Below, one piece after another: positions 17,029-23,677 of a stretch of 44,776 bases of DNA (positions are counted from its first letter, which is position 1; each line of letters opens with the position of its first letter). The translations under genes and the position numbers were made by a program. This DNA is from a bacterium. Lineage in GTDB: Bacteria; Pseudomonadota; Alphaproteobacteria; Rhizobiales; Aestuariivirgaceae. Location: the NCBI GenBank assembly GCA_022842165.1, contig JALHQC010000033.1:1-44776 (forward strand), written 5' to 3'. Below the pieces are notes generated by a model. The model did no database searches. It saw only the letters and a program-made list of their open reading frames with translations, and was not told the origin of the DNA.

Positions 17029-17343
17029 ATGAGTGAAGCGCAATGGGCACTGCTTGGGGTCGGTGTCGTGGTTGTCATTCTGAGCTTTCTATTCCGGGGC
17101 AGACTAAAGGCGGGACTTGAAGTTCTGGGCATAAAGGCGAATGTCGAGGCCAGCAATCATCCGCCAACCGGGTCACCAGAGGCAGCTACTTCTTCCCCCC
17201 CTCCACATCTTCAATCAGGTGACACGATCACTGCGAGTGGACTAAGGTCATTTGCGGCGAGTGATGCGCAAGACTCAGTGGTCAACACAGGTAGCAACAA
17301 CATAGTCACGAAAACCGGAACACCCTCTAAGAAGAAAAGGTAG
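17029..17343 (+). CDS. Small single-span membrane protein sharing a motif with the STAND protein
   Basis: A 104-residue protein with one N-terminal membrane helix (residues 7-23, ALLGVGVVVVILSFLF), a basic stop-transfer (RGRLK), a Pro/Ser-rich linker (44-60) and a C-terminal motif at 64-93 (SGDTITASGLR then SVVNTGSNNIV). That motif aligns ungapped with residues 37-66 of the STAND protein: 11 of 30 identical, including the SG, R, TG and N positions. A strong AGGGGAG site lies 8 nt before the ATG. It is 100 bp behind the STAND gene on the same strand. I infer a membrane-acting effector or anchor recruited by the STAND protein through the shared motif. No named family is recognised. Confidence 0.75.
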   Translation: MSEAQWALLGVGVVVVILSFLFRGRLKAGLEVLGIKANVEASNHPPTGSPEAATSSPPPHLQSGDTITASGLRSFAASDAQDSVVNTGSNNIVTKTGTPSKKKR

Positions 17344-17575
17344 CAGGGTGTGATGCATCTTCCTTAACAGGTTGCGATGATACTGTAGCAGGCAGTGAAG
17401 GAGGAGCCTCGCCTGTCCTGCGTTGGTTCCACCTCGCAATGGTGCGACTATGCTACTGGGGCACCCAAAAGGAAATCACGCACAACGCGTTCTTCGGTGC
17501 GACGGCCATTCCTGATGGTATAGAAGGAGTTCTCTTAAAGATGCTGTCCGAATCTTCATCGTCAAGCAGAGGCAA

Positions 17576-18748
17576 CTATGATGCGGTGCGCTGCAGATAG
17601 GCAAGCACTTGTACGATGGTCTCAGGGCTTGGAGCATTCGTACCGGTCAATGCCTCGATGCCTTTACCGGCAATCCGGCCAGCAAGCGCACACATGACGG
17701 TTTCCCGTTCGTGCCGTGTCATCGGGCCATAGCTGGAAAATGAGGTCGTCACGTTCTCATGGCCAAGATTCAGGCTCCAAGCCTTGGCTTCGGCACCATT
17801 GGCGCAATGCCTTTCGCCCATCTTCCAGATGGTTTTCCGGAATGAGTGTGGATTGAAATAGGGCAAGCCTGCCATGGTGAAGGACTCCTTGAATACCTTC
17901 CGGATCGGTCCGGCATCGCTCCAGAACTGGCGAGTGATGCCGCTGGCATGGAACTGTTGGTTGTCATCCAGCCCGCGTCCAGTGGAGGGAAAGAGCGGAT
18001 CGTCCGGTCCGAAAAGGTGCTCGGTGGCAAGCTCGTCGATCCAATCCGCGACAATGGCCTCAATGTCATCACCCACCGGGAAGAAGTCCGACGTGAATGT
18101 CTTCCGATTCTTGGTATTCACCTCGCGCGCATCCTGAAACACGGCTTTCCGGTCTATATCAACATGCTTTAGGGCCATGGAGGCGATGGCTGCATCCCGC
18201 GCGCCGCTCAGGATCGCGAAGGCGATCAGGGCACGGTTCCGGCGTTCGATCACGCTGCTGGTCGGCATCACTTTCAGCACATGCCGGATTTGCTCCAGGC
18301 TTGGGATCGGTCTGTCCCTGACCGCACTTGCAATCCGTCCGTCATTGTTCGAGGGGTTGAAGTATTCCATGTCCGAATAAGTCAGCTTTCGGCTGTAGCC
18401 GGGCCGACCGGCTAGCCATTGGAAGAAGGCCTTCACCGCGCGAAGCCTTGAAACCTTAGTGGCGACCGCCAGCGGCTTGCCGGTCTCAGAAACCACATGG
18501 ATTTCGAGGTCGCGCTTGAACTTTCGCGCCTGTTCAATGTGGAAGAGCTTGAAGTCTTTCCAGTTTGTGGAAGCTTCAAACGCCGCGATTGCTGCCGCTG
18601 CCTGATCGACGGTTTCGGCTTTCATGCGCTTGGCATCTTCCAGAAAACGGAGGTATTCCCATTTGATTTTCTCGTTCTCAGGGTGGTGCTTTTTCATGGT
18701 GCGTTGGTTCCTGCTTGAAGTGGACATGGAGACAAGGTCAGCGGCCAT
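17576..18748 (-). CDS. Tyrosine recombinase (second integrase of the island)
   Basis: A 390-residue site-specific recombinase. An N-terminal SAM-like core-binding domain (about 25-130) is followed by the catalytic domain: Arg in LSGARDAAIAS, HxxR box HSFRK, then LGHENVTTSFSSYG with the second His and the Tyr nucleophile. All expected catalytic residues appear present. The start at 18748 has AGGGA 8 nt upstream and overlaps the preceding gene by 11 bp; ATG 18697 is an alternative. It forms a minus-strand group with the HTH/zinc-ribbon and AlpA-like genes. It may insert or resolve a separate nested element, or assist mobility of the whole island. Confidence 0.85.
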   Translation of the reverse strand: MAADLVSMSTSSRNQRTMKKHHPENEKIKWEYLRFLEDAKRMKAETVDQAAAAIAAFEASTNWKDFKLFHIEQARKFKRDLEIHVVSETGKPLAVATKVSRLRAVKAFFQWLAGRPGYSRKLTYSDMEYFNPSNNDGRIASAVRDRPIPSLEQIRHVLKVMPTSSVIERRNRALIAFAILSGARDAAIASMALKHVDIDRKAVFQDAREVNTKNRKTFTSDFFPVGDDIEAIVADWIDELATEHLFGPDDPLFPSTGRGLDDNQQFHASGITRQFWSDAGPIRKVFKESFTMAGLPYFNPHSFRKTIWKMGERHCANGAEAKAWSLNLGHENVTTSFSSYGPMTRHERETVMCALAGRIAGKGIEALTGTNAPSPETIVQVLAYLQRTAS

Positions 18749-19205
18749 CTCTTAGGTCCCTGTTCCGCTCCACGATCTTCAAGTCCAGTTCGCTGCGAAG
18801 TCGCTCCAGCGTGGTCAGGTTGATGCGCTTGTGCATGAGGGTCTCACATTGCGCACAGATGGCGCTGAGATTCCCGCCTGTTGGCGTCATGGGGAGATAG
18901 TCGGCCATGCCATAGGCGGGCTTCCGGGGTGCCCTGCACTTGAAGCAGAAGCATTCCGCCGGGCCACACGTCTGGCGGCGGCTGTCCTTGCGCATGAACT
19001 CCAGAAGGTCTGCTCCCAAGATGAGGCTCGGGCGGCTTCCCTGAACGGTTGGCAGCCCGTTCTTGATCCATCGCCGGATTGTCGCCTTACAGGCACCTGT
19101 CGCCCACGTGACCTCGTCGATCCTGTATGAGCGGTGGAACTTGATGCGCTGGGCGGTGGGCCTCCGCCGCTTGATCGCGGTCGGTTTGCGCATCTCAGGC
19201 GGCAC
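18738..19205 (-). CDS. HTH and zinc-ribbon DNA-binding protein
   Basis: A 155-residue basic protein. Residues about 27-70 form a MerR/HTH_17-like domain (YRIDEVTWATGACKATIRRW and then IKNGLPTVQGSRPSLILGADLLEF). The C-terminal half has Cys pairs, CFCFKCRAPRKP and ICAQCETLMHK, that look like a treble-clef or zinc-ribbon knuckle. It overlaps the recombinase start by 11 bp and the AlpA-like stop by 11 bp, so all three are probably co-translated. A role as recombination directionality factor or regulator of the adjacent recombinase is inferred. Confidence 0.7.
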   Translation of the reverse strand: MPPEMRKPTAIKRRRPTAQRIKFHRSYRIDEVTWATGACKATIRRWIKNGLPTVQGSRPSLILGADLLEFMRKDSRRQTCGPAECFCFKCRAPRKPAYGMADYLPMTPTGGNLSAICAQCETLMHKRINLTTLERLRSELDLKIVERNRDLRDGR

Positions 19206-19395
19206 CCTTCTCGATCAATGCGCGGATGTCTTCCACCCGCCATGCCGTTATGCGGGGGCCAAGCTTCACCGGCTTGGGGAAGCGACCGGTCTTGATGCCA
19301 GCCCACCAGGTGGACTTGCTGACGGGGATCGGGCCAATGGGTGCGAGGATCGAGGGCAGGCGAAGAAAGCCGGTATCGGGAAGTGTTTGTGCCAT
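19195..19395 (-). CDS. AlpA-family regulator (excisionase-like)
   Basis: A 66-residue protein with the AlpA pattern: GFLRLPSILAPIGPIPVSKS, then TWWAGIKTGRFPKPVKLGPR and ITAWRVEDIRALIEKGAA, a single winged HTH. AlpA of P4-like elements activates integrase transcription or acts in excision. I prefer ATG 19395 because GGAG lies 9 nt upstream; the frame could start at 19410. It is the first gene of the minus-strand recombinase group, and the palindrome array at 19457-19507 lies in its promoter region. Confidence 0.82.
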   Translation of the reverse strand: MAQTLPDTGFLRLPSILAPIGPIPVSKSTWWAGIKTGRFPKPVKLGPRITAWRVEDIRALIEKGAA

Positions 19396-19456
19396 GAGAG
19401 ACGACTCCATCCAGTTGAGGATGACGGCGTCTTGGCTGGTCCTTCTACCGCTTTGG

Positions 19457-19507
19457 CCGAATTCGGTTTTCAGCTGACCGAATTCGGGATTTCAAAACCG
19501 AATTCGG
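19457..19507. promoter_or_regulatory. Phased array of three CCGAATTCGG palindromes
   Basis: The perfect 10-bp palindrome CCGAATTCGG occurs at 19457-19466, 19478-19487 and 19498-19507. Start-to-start distances are 21 and 20 bp, about two helical turns, so all three present the same DNA face. The third is extended to an 18-bp perfect palindrome (AAAA and TTTT arms, 19494-19511). The array fills the gap between the 3' end of the coiled-coil gene and the AlpA-like gene, 62-112 bp upstream of the AlpA ATG. It looks like a cooperative operator for the recombinase module; the binder is unknown. Confidence 0.75.
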
Positions 19508-19517
19508 TTTTCAAACC

Positions 19518-20630
19518 TTATTTTCCGGGCAAAAGTTGGCGTGCTTCCTGGAGGTATTTCCTGACTGTATCTTCGTTCAAGCCAATATCCAGTAGGGCGA
19601 GATCGTCTGCAATCTCCTTTACGGCTGGATTCTTGAGGGCAACCGGATCATAGGTGTATCCCTTAATTGCCATGCCAATCACCATTTTCAACAAACTATC
19701 CCGCTCGCGGGTCTTGAGATCGGCACCGTCATTGGCCGTTTCGGAAGGGCTTTGAGCGGAAAGCTTGGCTTCTGCAATGGAAAGAGCTTCTTCGAGCTTT
19801 GAAATGATTTCGTCTTTCGAGTGAATCTGTTCGTTCGTCAGCCGGGTGAGTCCGTCGTTTAAGTTTTCTCGGCTGGATAACAAACCAGCCAGTTCTTGAG
19901 CATTTTCTTGGGCTTCTATCGCACGATCTCTCGTCTTCTGGTGTGCAGCCTTCTCGTTCTCGAAAAGTGTGTGCCAATCGCCAATCGGACCCCGTTCAAC
20001 TACGGCAGTCTCCAATTCAGGTGGAAATTGCCAGCCCTGCCGCCTTCCCCAAGCTATGAATGCGCCAGGCGCAATTGGATCGGTAATTTCGCCGACTACC
20101 CGCGCTCGGATGGCCAGGTCTCTTCGACGGCCAAATTCGGTGGCAAAAGGTGAAACGCCATTGTGGCTCTCAACCCACTTCCATGTGACACGCTCAGGAG
20201 CCCTTCCAAGCGAAAGCGCTATGGCCTCTTCAAGAGTCCAATAAACTGGTTTGCTCCAATGTACGTTGTCGGCAAATGCGTCGTGACGGTTGAAGAAACG
20301 CGCTTTCTCGTCTGCCTCTCGTTTGGCAGCGTCCCGGAGTGCTCTCTCTGCCGCTTCCTTCTGTTGCTCGGCCTCCACTAACCTCAGTACTTCTTTGGGA
20401 GGCGAGCTCTTGAGTTCTTTTCGAAAGCTCTCGGCTCCGGCCCGTTGCTCCAGCACGGTCTGGCTGAATGCTGGCGAGCCGTTAGCAACAGATGGCCCAA
20501 GATTCGCAAGCGGAAATCGCCTTTGGACAAGATACTCGACGGGATCAAACTGTGGCATTCGAGGCACCGGCAGCACTCCTGCGACGAAGCTTGTATCGTC
20601 CACAGTGGATTGCGATGGACTACTTTGCAA
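19518..20630 (-). CDS. Island protein of unknown function with coiled coil and conserved C-terminus
   Basis: A 370-residue soluble protein. Features in order: a Ser/Pro-rich N-terminus, a charged helix around 75-110 (EAEQQKEAAERALRDAAKRE), a middle domain with VYWTLEEAIALSLGRAPERV and FIAWGRRQGWQFPPEL, a predicted coiled coil around 235-300, and a C-terminal block (LLKMVIGMAIKGYTYDP then EDTVRKYLQEARQLL). I have an impression of similar C-terminal blocks in uncharacterised proteins of proteobacterial islands, but cannot name the family. It lies 33 bp after the P4-type integrase gene on the same strand. No enzymatic motif is seen. Confidence 0.7.
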   Translation of the reverse strand: MQSSPSQSTVDDTSFVAGVLPVPRMPQFDPVEYLVQRRFPLANLGPSVANGSPAFSQTVLEQRAGAESFRKELKSSPPKEVLRLVEAEQQKEAAERALRDAAKREADEKARFFNRHDAFADNVHWSKPVYWTLEEAIALSLGRAPERVTWKWVESHNGVSPFATEFGRRRDLAIRARVVGEITDPIAPGAFIAWGRRQGWQFPPELETAVVERGPIGDWHTLFENEKAAHQKTRDRAIEAQENAQELAGLLSSRENLNDGLTRLTNEQIHSKDEIISKLEEALSIAEAKLSAQSPSETANDGADLKTRERDSLLKMVIGMAIKGYTYDPVALKNPAVKEIADDLALLDIGLNEDTVRKYLQEARQLLPGK

Positions 20631-20663
20631 GGCGTCAGTTGAAGAGCTGTCCTCTTGTCCGGT

Positions 20664-21911
20664 CTAGGAAGCTTTCTGCTTTGTGAGCGTGACAATGTTT
20701 GTCGCGCTTGAACCGCGAAGATGGTCCAAGTGATCCGCCCACCATTGCGCCATCTTCTGCCGTTCGGTCATGGCGTCGCCACGCGCATAGGCGCGGCGGA
20801 CGGCGTCCCGGTCTTGATGGGCAAGGGAATGCTCAATCGCGTCGATTGAAAACAGGTTGGAGGCATTGAGCATGGTGGAGGCGGAAGCTCTAAACCCGTG
20901 GGAAGAGTGCTTTTCAGACCCTATGCCCATCCGCCGGAGTGCCAGATTCATGGTATTCTCACTCATGGGGCGGCCAGATTTGCCCAAGGCGGGGAAGACA
21001 TAGCCTTTAGGGCCGGTGATTTGATGGAGCCGCCTCAGGATTGCAACGGCTTGCCGGGAAAGTGGCTTCACATGGGGGTGCCGGAGTTTCATCCGGGCGG
21101 CTGGTATTTCCCAAGTTCCATTGTCTAGATCAAATTCGTCCCATGCTGCTTGCCGGAGTTCGCCCGGACGGGGATAAAGCAGGGCCATGAGTTGAAGTGC
21201 GCTGCCGGTGATGATCTGCCGGTCGGCATAGTCGTCCACCAGTCTCAGGAGTTCGCCGTATGACTTGGGATCGGTGATCGCCGCATGGTGTTTCGGCTTC
21301 CGAATGGCGATTGACCCTTTGGTGGCGGCAGAGGGGTCGTTTTCAACAATGCCGTGCTGCATTGCAAACCGGAAGACTTCCCCGATCACCGTCCGCATCC
21401 GCCGGGCGGTTTCCAGATTGTCGGCCTTCTCTTCCTTCTTGAGGGCTTGAATGACGTCCGGAGTCCGGATCGAGGCGATGGGGCGTGGGCCAAGCGACGG
21501 CCTTAGTTTTCCGAGTATCCATTCCATCTTGGAAATGGTGACGGTGGCAAGCCCATCCTTCTTCTTCTTTGCTACTAGCTGATCGGCGATCTTGCCAAAG
21601 GTGTTGTCGGCGGCAAGGTGCGCTTCCGCCTTCTTCTGCTTCCGGATCATGGAGGGGTCATTGTCGTCTGCGACATGGCTCCGGGCCTCATCCACCCTCA
21701 CGCGGGCCTTCTCTAGGCTCACGGCAGGATAGGTACCAAGGGCCAGAAGCTTCCGCTTCCCCAAATGGCGGTAATCGTACCGCCAATACTTGCCACCATT
21801 GGGCATGATCCACAATTGGAGGCCCTTGCCGTCCACCAGCTTCCTGATCTTGTCACCGGCCTTGGCGTTCCGGATTTCGAGGTCTGTAAGCTTGTCGCGT
21901 GCCCTAACCAT
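20664..21911 (-). CDS. P4-type tyrosine integrase of the island
   Basis: A 415-residue integrase of the CP4-57/P4 group. It has the N-terminal DUF4102-like arm-binding domain (LTDLEIRNAKAGDKIRKLVD, GKYWRYDYRHLGKRKLLALG), the core-binding domain (TFGKIADQLVAKKKKDG) and the catalytic domain with Arg in YPRPGELRQA, HGFRAS (HxxR) and LAHQDRDAVRRAYAR (His and Tyr nucleophile). It is adjacent to the tRNA-Thr 3' end, which is its likely attB target. I use ATG 21911 (MVRARDKLTDLE), a standard N-terminus for the group; the frame extends to 21968 through the repeated decamers, which look regulatory. Confidence 0.92.
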   Translation of the reverse strand: MVRARDKLTDLEIRNAKAGDKIRKLVDGKGLQLWIMPNGGKYWRYDYRHLGKRKLLALGTYPAVSLEKARVRVDEARSHVADDNDPSMIRKQKKAEAHLAADNTFGKIADQLVAKKKKDGLATVTISKMEWILGKLRPSLGPRPIASIRTPDVIQALKKEEKADNLETARRMRTVIGEVFRFAMQHGIVENDPSAATKGSIAIRKPKHHAAITDPKSYGELLRLVDDYADRQIITGSALQLMALLYPRPGELRQAAWDEFDLDNGTWEIPAARMKLRHPHVKPLSRQAVAILRRLHQITGPKGYVFPALGKSGRPMSENTMNLALRRMGIGSEKHSSHGFRASASTMLNASNLFSIDAIEHSLAHQDRDAVRRAYARGDAMTERQKMAQWWADHLDHLRGSSATNIVTLTKQKAS

Positions 21912-21922
21912 GATCGCCCTCG

Positions 21923-21977
21923 TTTGGTGGTATCGAAAAGGAGGTATTTCGAAGTACCACCAATTCATACCACCAAA
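21923..21977. repeat. Three copies of a TACCACCAA motif before the integrase start
   Basis: TTTGGTGGTA (21923-21932) is the exact reverse complement of TACCACCAAA (21968-21977). A third copy, TACCACCAA, lies at 21955-21963, 13 bp before the last. Between them GGTATTTCGAAGTACC is a near-palindrome. They lie between the integrase start and the tRNA att core, where arm-type integrase sites or excisionase/repressor sites are expected. Confidence 0.6.
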
Positions 21978-22085
21978 TTTCTTGGCTTTCCACGGACGGG
22001 ACTGGACGCGGTTGGAGCAAGAACGCTGGAAAACCGGCGCTTTCTGAGGAATTTCGGACTGTGTAGGATTGCTTTGGATTGGGGT

Positions 22086-22106
22086 CTGGTGCCGCTTGCA
22101 GGACTC
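22086..22106 (+). repeat. Right attachment repeat within tRNA-Thr 3' end
   Basis: The 21 bases cover the 3' CCA end, the 3' acceptor strand and the first part of the T-arm of tRNA-Thr, and correspond to 13568-13587 with one extra C. Tyrosine integrases commonly use the tRNA 3' end or T-loop as the crossover site, which restores the tRNA on integration. Confidence 0.78.
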
Positions 22107-22162
22107 GAACCTGCGACCCCCGCATTACGAATGCGGTGCTCTACCAACTGAGCTAAAGCGGC
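22087..22162 (-). tRNA. tRNA-Thr (anticodon CGT)
   Basis: The minus strand folds into a complete cloverleaf of 76 nt. The acceptor stem is GCCGCTT/AAGCGGC, the D-stem GCTC/GAGC with loop AGTTGGTA, the anticodon stem CCGCA/TGCGG with loop TTCGTAA (anticodon CGT, reading ACG), the variable loop GGGTC, and the T-stem GCAGG/CCTGC with TTCGAGT. Discriminator A and an encoded CCA follow. Its 3' end is the island attachment site. Confidence 0.96.
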
Positions 22163-22207
22163 ATCTTGGCAGTTGCGCCGAAGCGATAGACGGTTTCGCC
22201 GCGGTTT

Positions 22208-23677
22208 TCAACCATCTGCGGGAAGGGTTTTTCGCGAGGGCGTGGACGGCGTGTCGAAATCCTCCGGCAGGCCGGGATCGTCGGGCGCGCGCTGCGGCAC
22301 CACCATTTTCGGCGCTTCGATGGCCTTGGGCGGCGCTTCGATGGCAGCGGGAGCGGGTGCAGGGGCGGTGGCCGGCGCGTCGGCTTCCAGCTGTTCCGGC
22401 ATCTCGAAGGGCGCTTTCCATTCGCAGGGCACGATCTCGCCCGAGACGGGCGAAACCGGCGTCCAGCGCGGGCTGGCGACCCCGTCCGATACCCAGATCG
22501 GGTCGCGCGGCGCGGTGATGGCGCGGGCCAGCCACTCCCGTGCGCGGCCCTTGTCGCCCTGGGCCTCCTCGACATCGGCCATCAGCGCGCAGACCCGCGC
22601 CTGCGGGCGGTTTTCGGCATAGGGCTTCAGCGCATCGCGGGCAATCTCCCAGCGCTGCGCCTTGATGGCGGCGCGCGCCAGCGCAACTGCACCCTCGATG
22701 CCGCCCTTGTCTTCCTTCAGGAGGTCGCGCAGCCGCTCGAACCGCGCGTCGGGCCCGTCGCCCGGCATCATGTGGGCCTGAACCTCGGCGAGGTCGGGAT
22801 GGGGCGACAACACCCAGGTCTCGCGGATGATCTTGGCGGCTCTGCGCTGCGAGGCCTGGGCGATCAGCACCCGCGCCGCGACAAGGGCCGCGGGAACGAG
22901 CGACGGATCGAGCTTGTGGGCTTTCAGCGCCAGGTCGAGCGCCTGCGCCCGGTTGCTGTCTTCCAGCGTTAGGGCCTGCGCGGCCTGCATCGCGGCCAGC
23001 TTTTTGTTGCCTTCCGCTTGCGTGAGAAGGCCTGATTTCACCTGCTGGGCAAGCGTTGCCGCCGCCGCCGGCCAGTCTTTCGAGGCCGACTGCAGCTGCA
23101 GGACGGCGGCCGAGGCCCAGGCCAGCCGCGGGTTCAGCGCCAGGGCCCGTTCGGCATGGCGGCGGGCGAGCGCCACATCGCCAGACTGGCGGGCCTCGGC
23201 GAACAGCCCGCGAAGGCCCAGGGCCTCCGTATCGGGCGACTTGGTCATCGCCTCGAAAATGCGCTTCACCGAATTGCGGTCGCCTTTGAGCTGCGCGGCC
23301 TGGGCGGCCAGCACATTGACGAGCGGCTCATCGGCCAGCGCATTGCCGGCGATCGCCGCGTGCTTCGAGGCGGCAACCGCATCGCCCGCGCCCGCCGCGA
23401 TGATGCCGCGCGACAGCGAGTCGTAGCCTTTCCTGTTCTTGCGGAACTGCCAGTATTGCCCCACGGCCTGCGGGCTGTGCCACAGCCGGCGGAACAGGCT
23501 CCACACGAACCAGATGGCGACGACGGCCAGAAACGCCAGCGCCACTCCAACGACGAAGGACATCTCGATCTCGCGGCCAAGCCAGCGGATCGTCAGCGTG
23601 CCGGGGCGGTCGGCAATCCAGGCAAAGACCGCTGCAAGCGCAACGAGCAGGCCGAAGCGCCAGATGAGCCTGATCAT
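22208..23677 (-). CDS. hemY: HemY-like membrane-anchored TPR protein
   Basis: A 489-residue protein of the proteobacterial HemY family (not the protoporphyrinogen oxidase of the same name). Two N-terminal membrane helices (about 5-22 and 40-61) are followed by HemY-type TPR helices such as EALGLRGLFAEARQSGDVAL and RHAERALALNPRLAWAS. The C-terminal 90 residues are Pro/Ala-rich and variable. The family is encoded with heme-synthesis genes and is thought to organise late tetrapyrrole enzymes or envelope complexes; the reaction is unknown. Its ATG overlaps the Mic60 stop by 4 bp (ATGA), so it belongs to the hemC-hemD-mic60 operon. Confidence 0.9.
   Translation of the reverse strand: MIRLIWRFGLLVALAAVFAWIADRPGTLTIRWLGREIEMSFVVGVALAFLAVVAIWFVWSLFRRLWHSPQAVGQYWQFRKNRKGYDSLSRGIIAAGAGDAVAASKHAAIAGNALADEPLVNVLAAQAAQLKGDRNSVKRIFEAMTKSPDTEALGLRGLFAEARQSGDVALARRHAERALALNPRLAWASAAVLQLQSASKDWPAAAATLAQQVKSGLLTQAEGNKKLAAMQAAQALTLEDSNRAQALDLALKAHKLDPSLVPAALVAARVLIAQASQRRAAKIIRETWVLSPHPDLAEVQAHMMPGDGPDARFERLRDLLKEDKGGIEGAVALARAAIKAQRWEIARDALKPYAENRPQARVCALMADVEEAQGDKGRAREWLARAITAPRDPIWVSDGVASPRWTPVSPVSGEIVPCEWKAPFEMPEQLEADAPATAPAPAPAAIEAPPKAIEAPKMVVPQRAPDDPGLPEDFDTPSTPSRKTLPADG

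Larger units (their letters stand above)
13568..22106. mobile_element. Integrative island in tRNA-Thr(CGT), 8.5 kb
   Basis: The element lies between an imperfect repeat of the tRNA-Thr 3' end (13568-13587) and the tRNA itself (22086-22106). A P4-type tyrosine integrase sits beside the tRNA, pointing into the element, the usual arrangement for tRNA-targeted islands. Cargo: NB-ARC/TPR STAND protein, small membrane protein, second tyrosine recombinase with HTH/zinc-ribbon and AlpA-like genes, and an unknown coiled-coil protein. Base composition is visibly less GC-rich than the flanks, with an AT-rich stretch just inside the left end. No conjugation, capsid or replication genes are seen, so it probably moves with help or is decaying. 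Confidence 0.82.
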
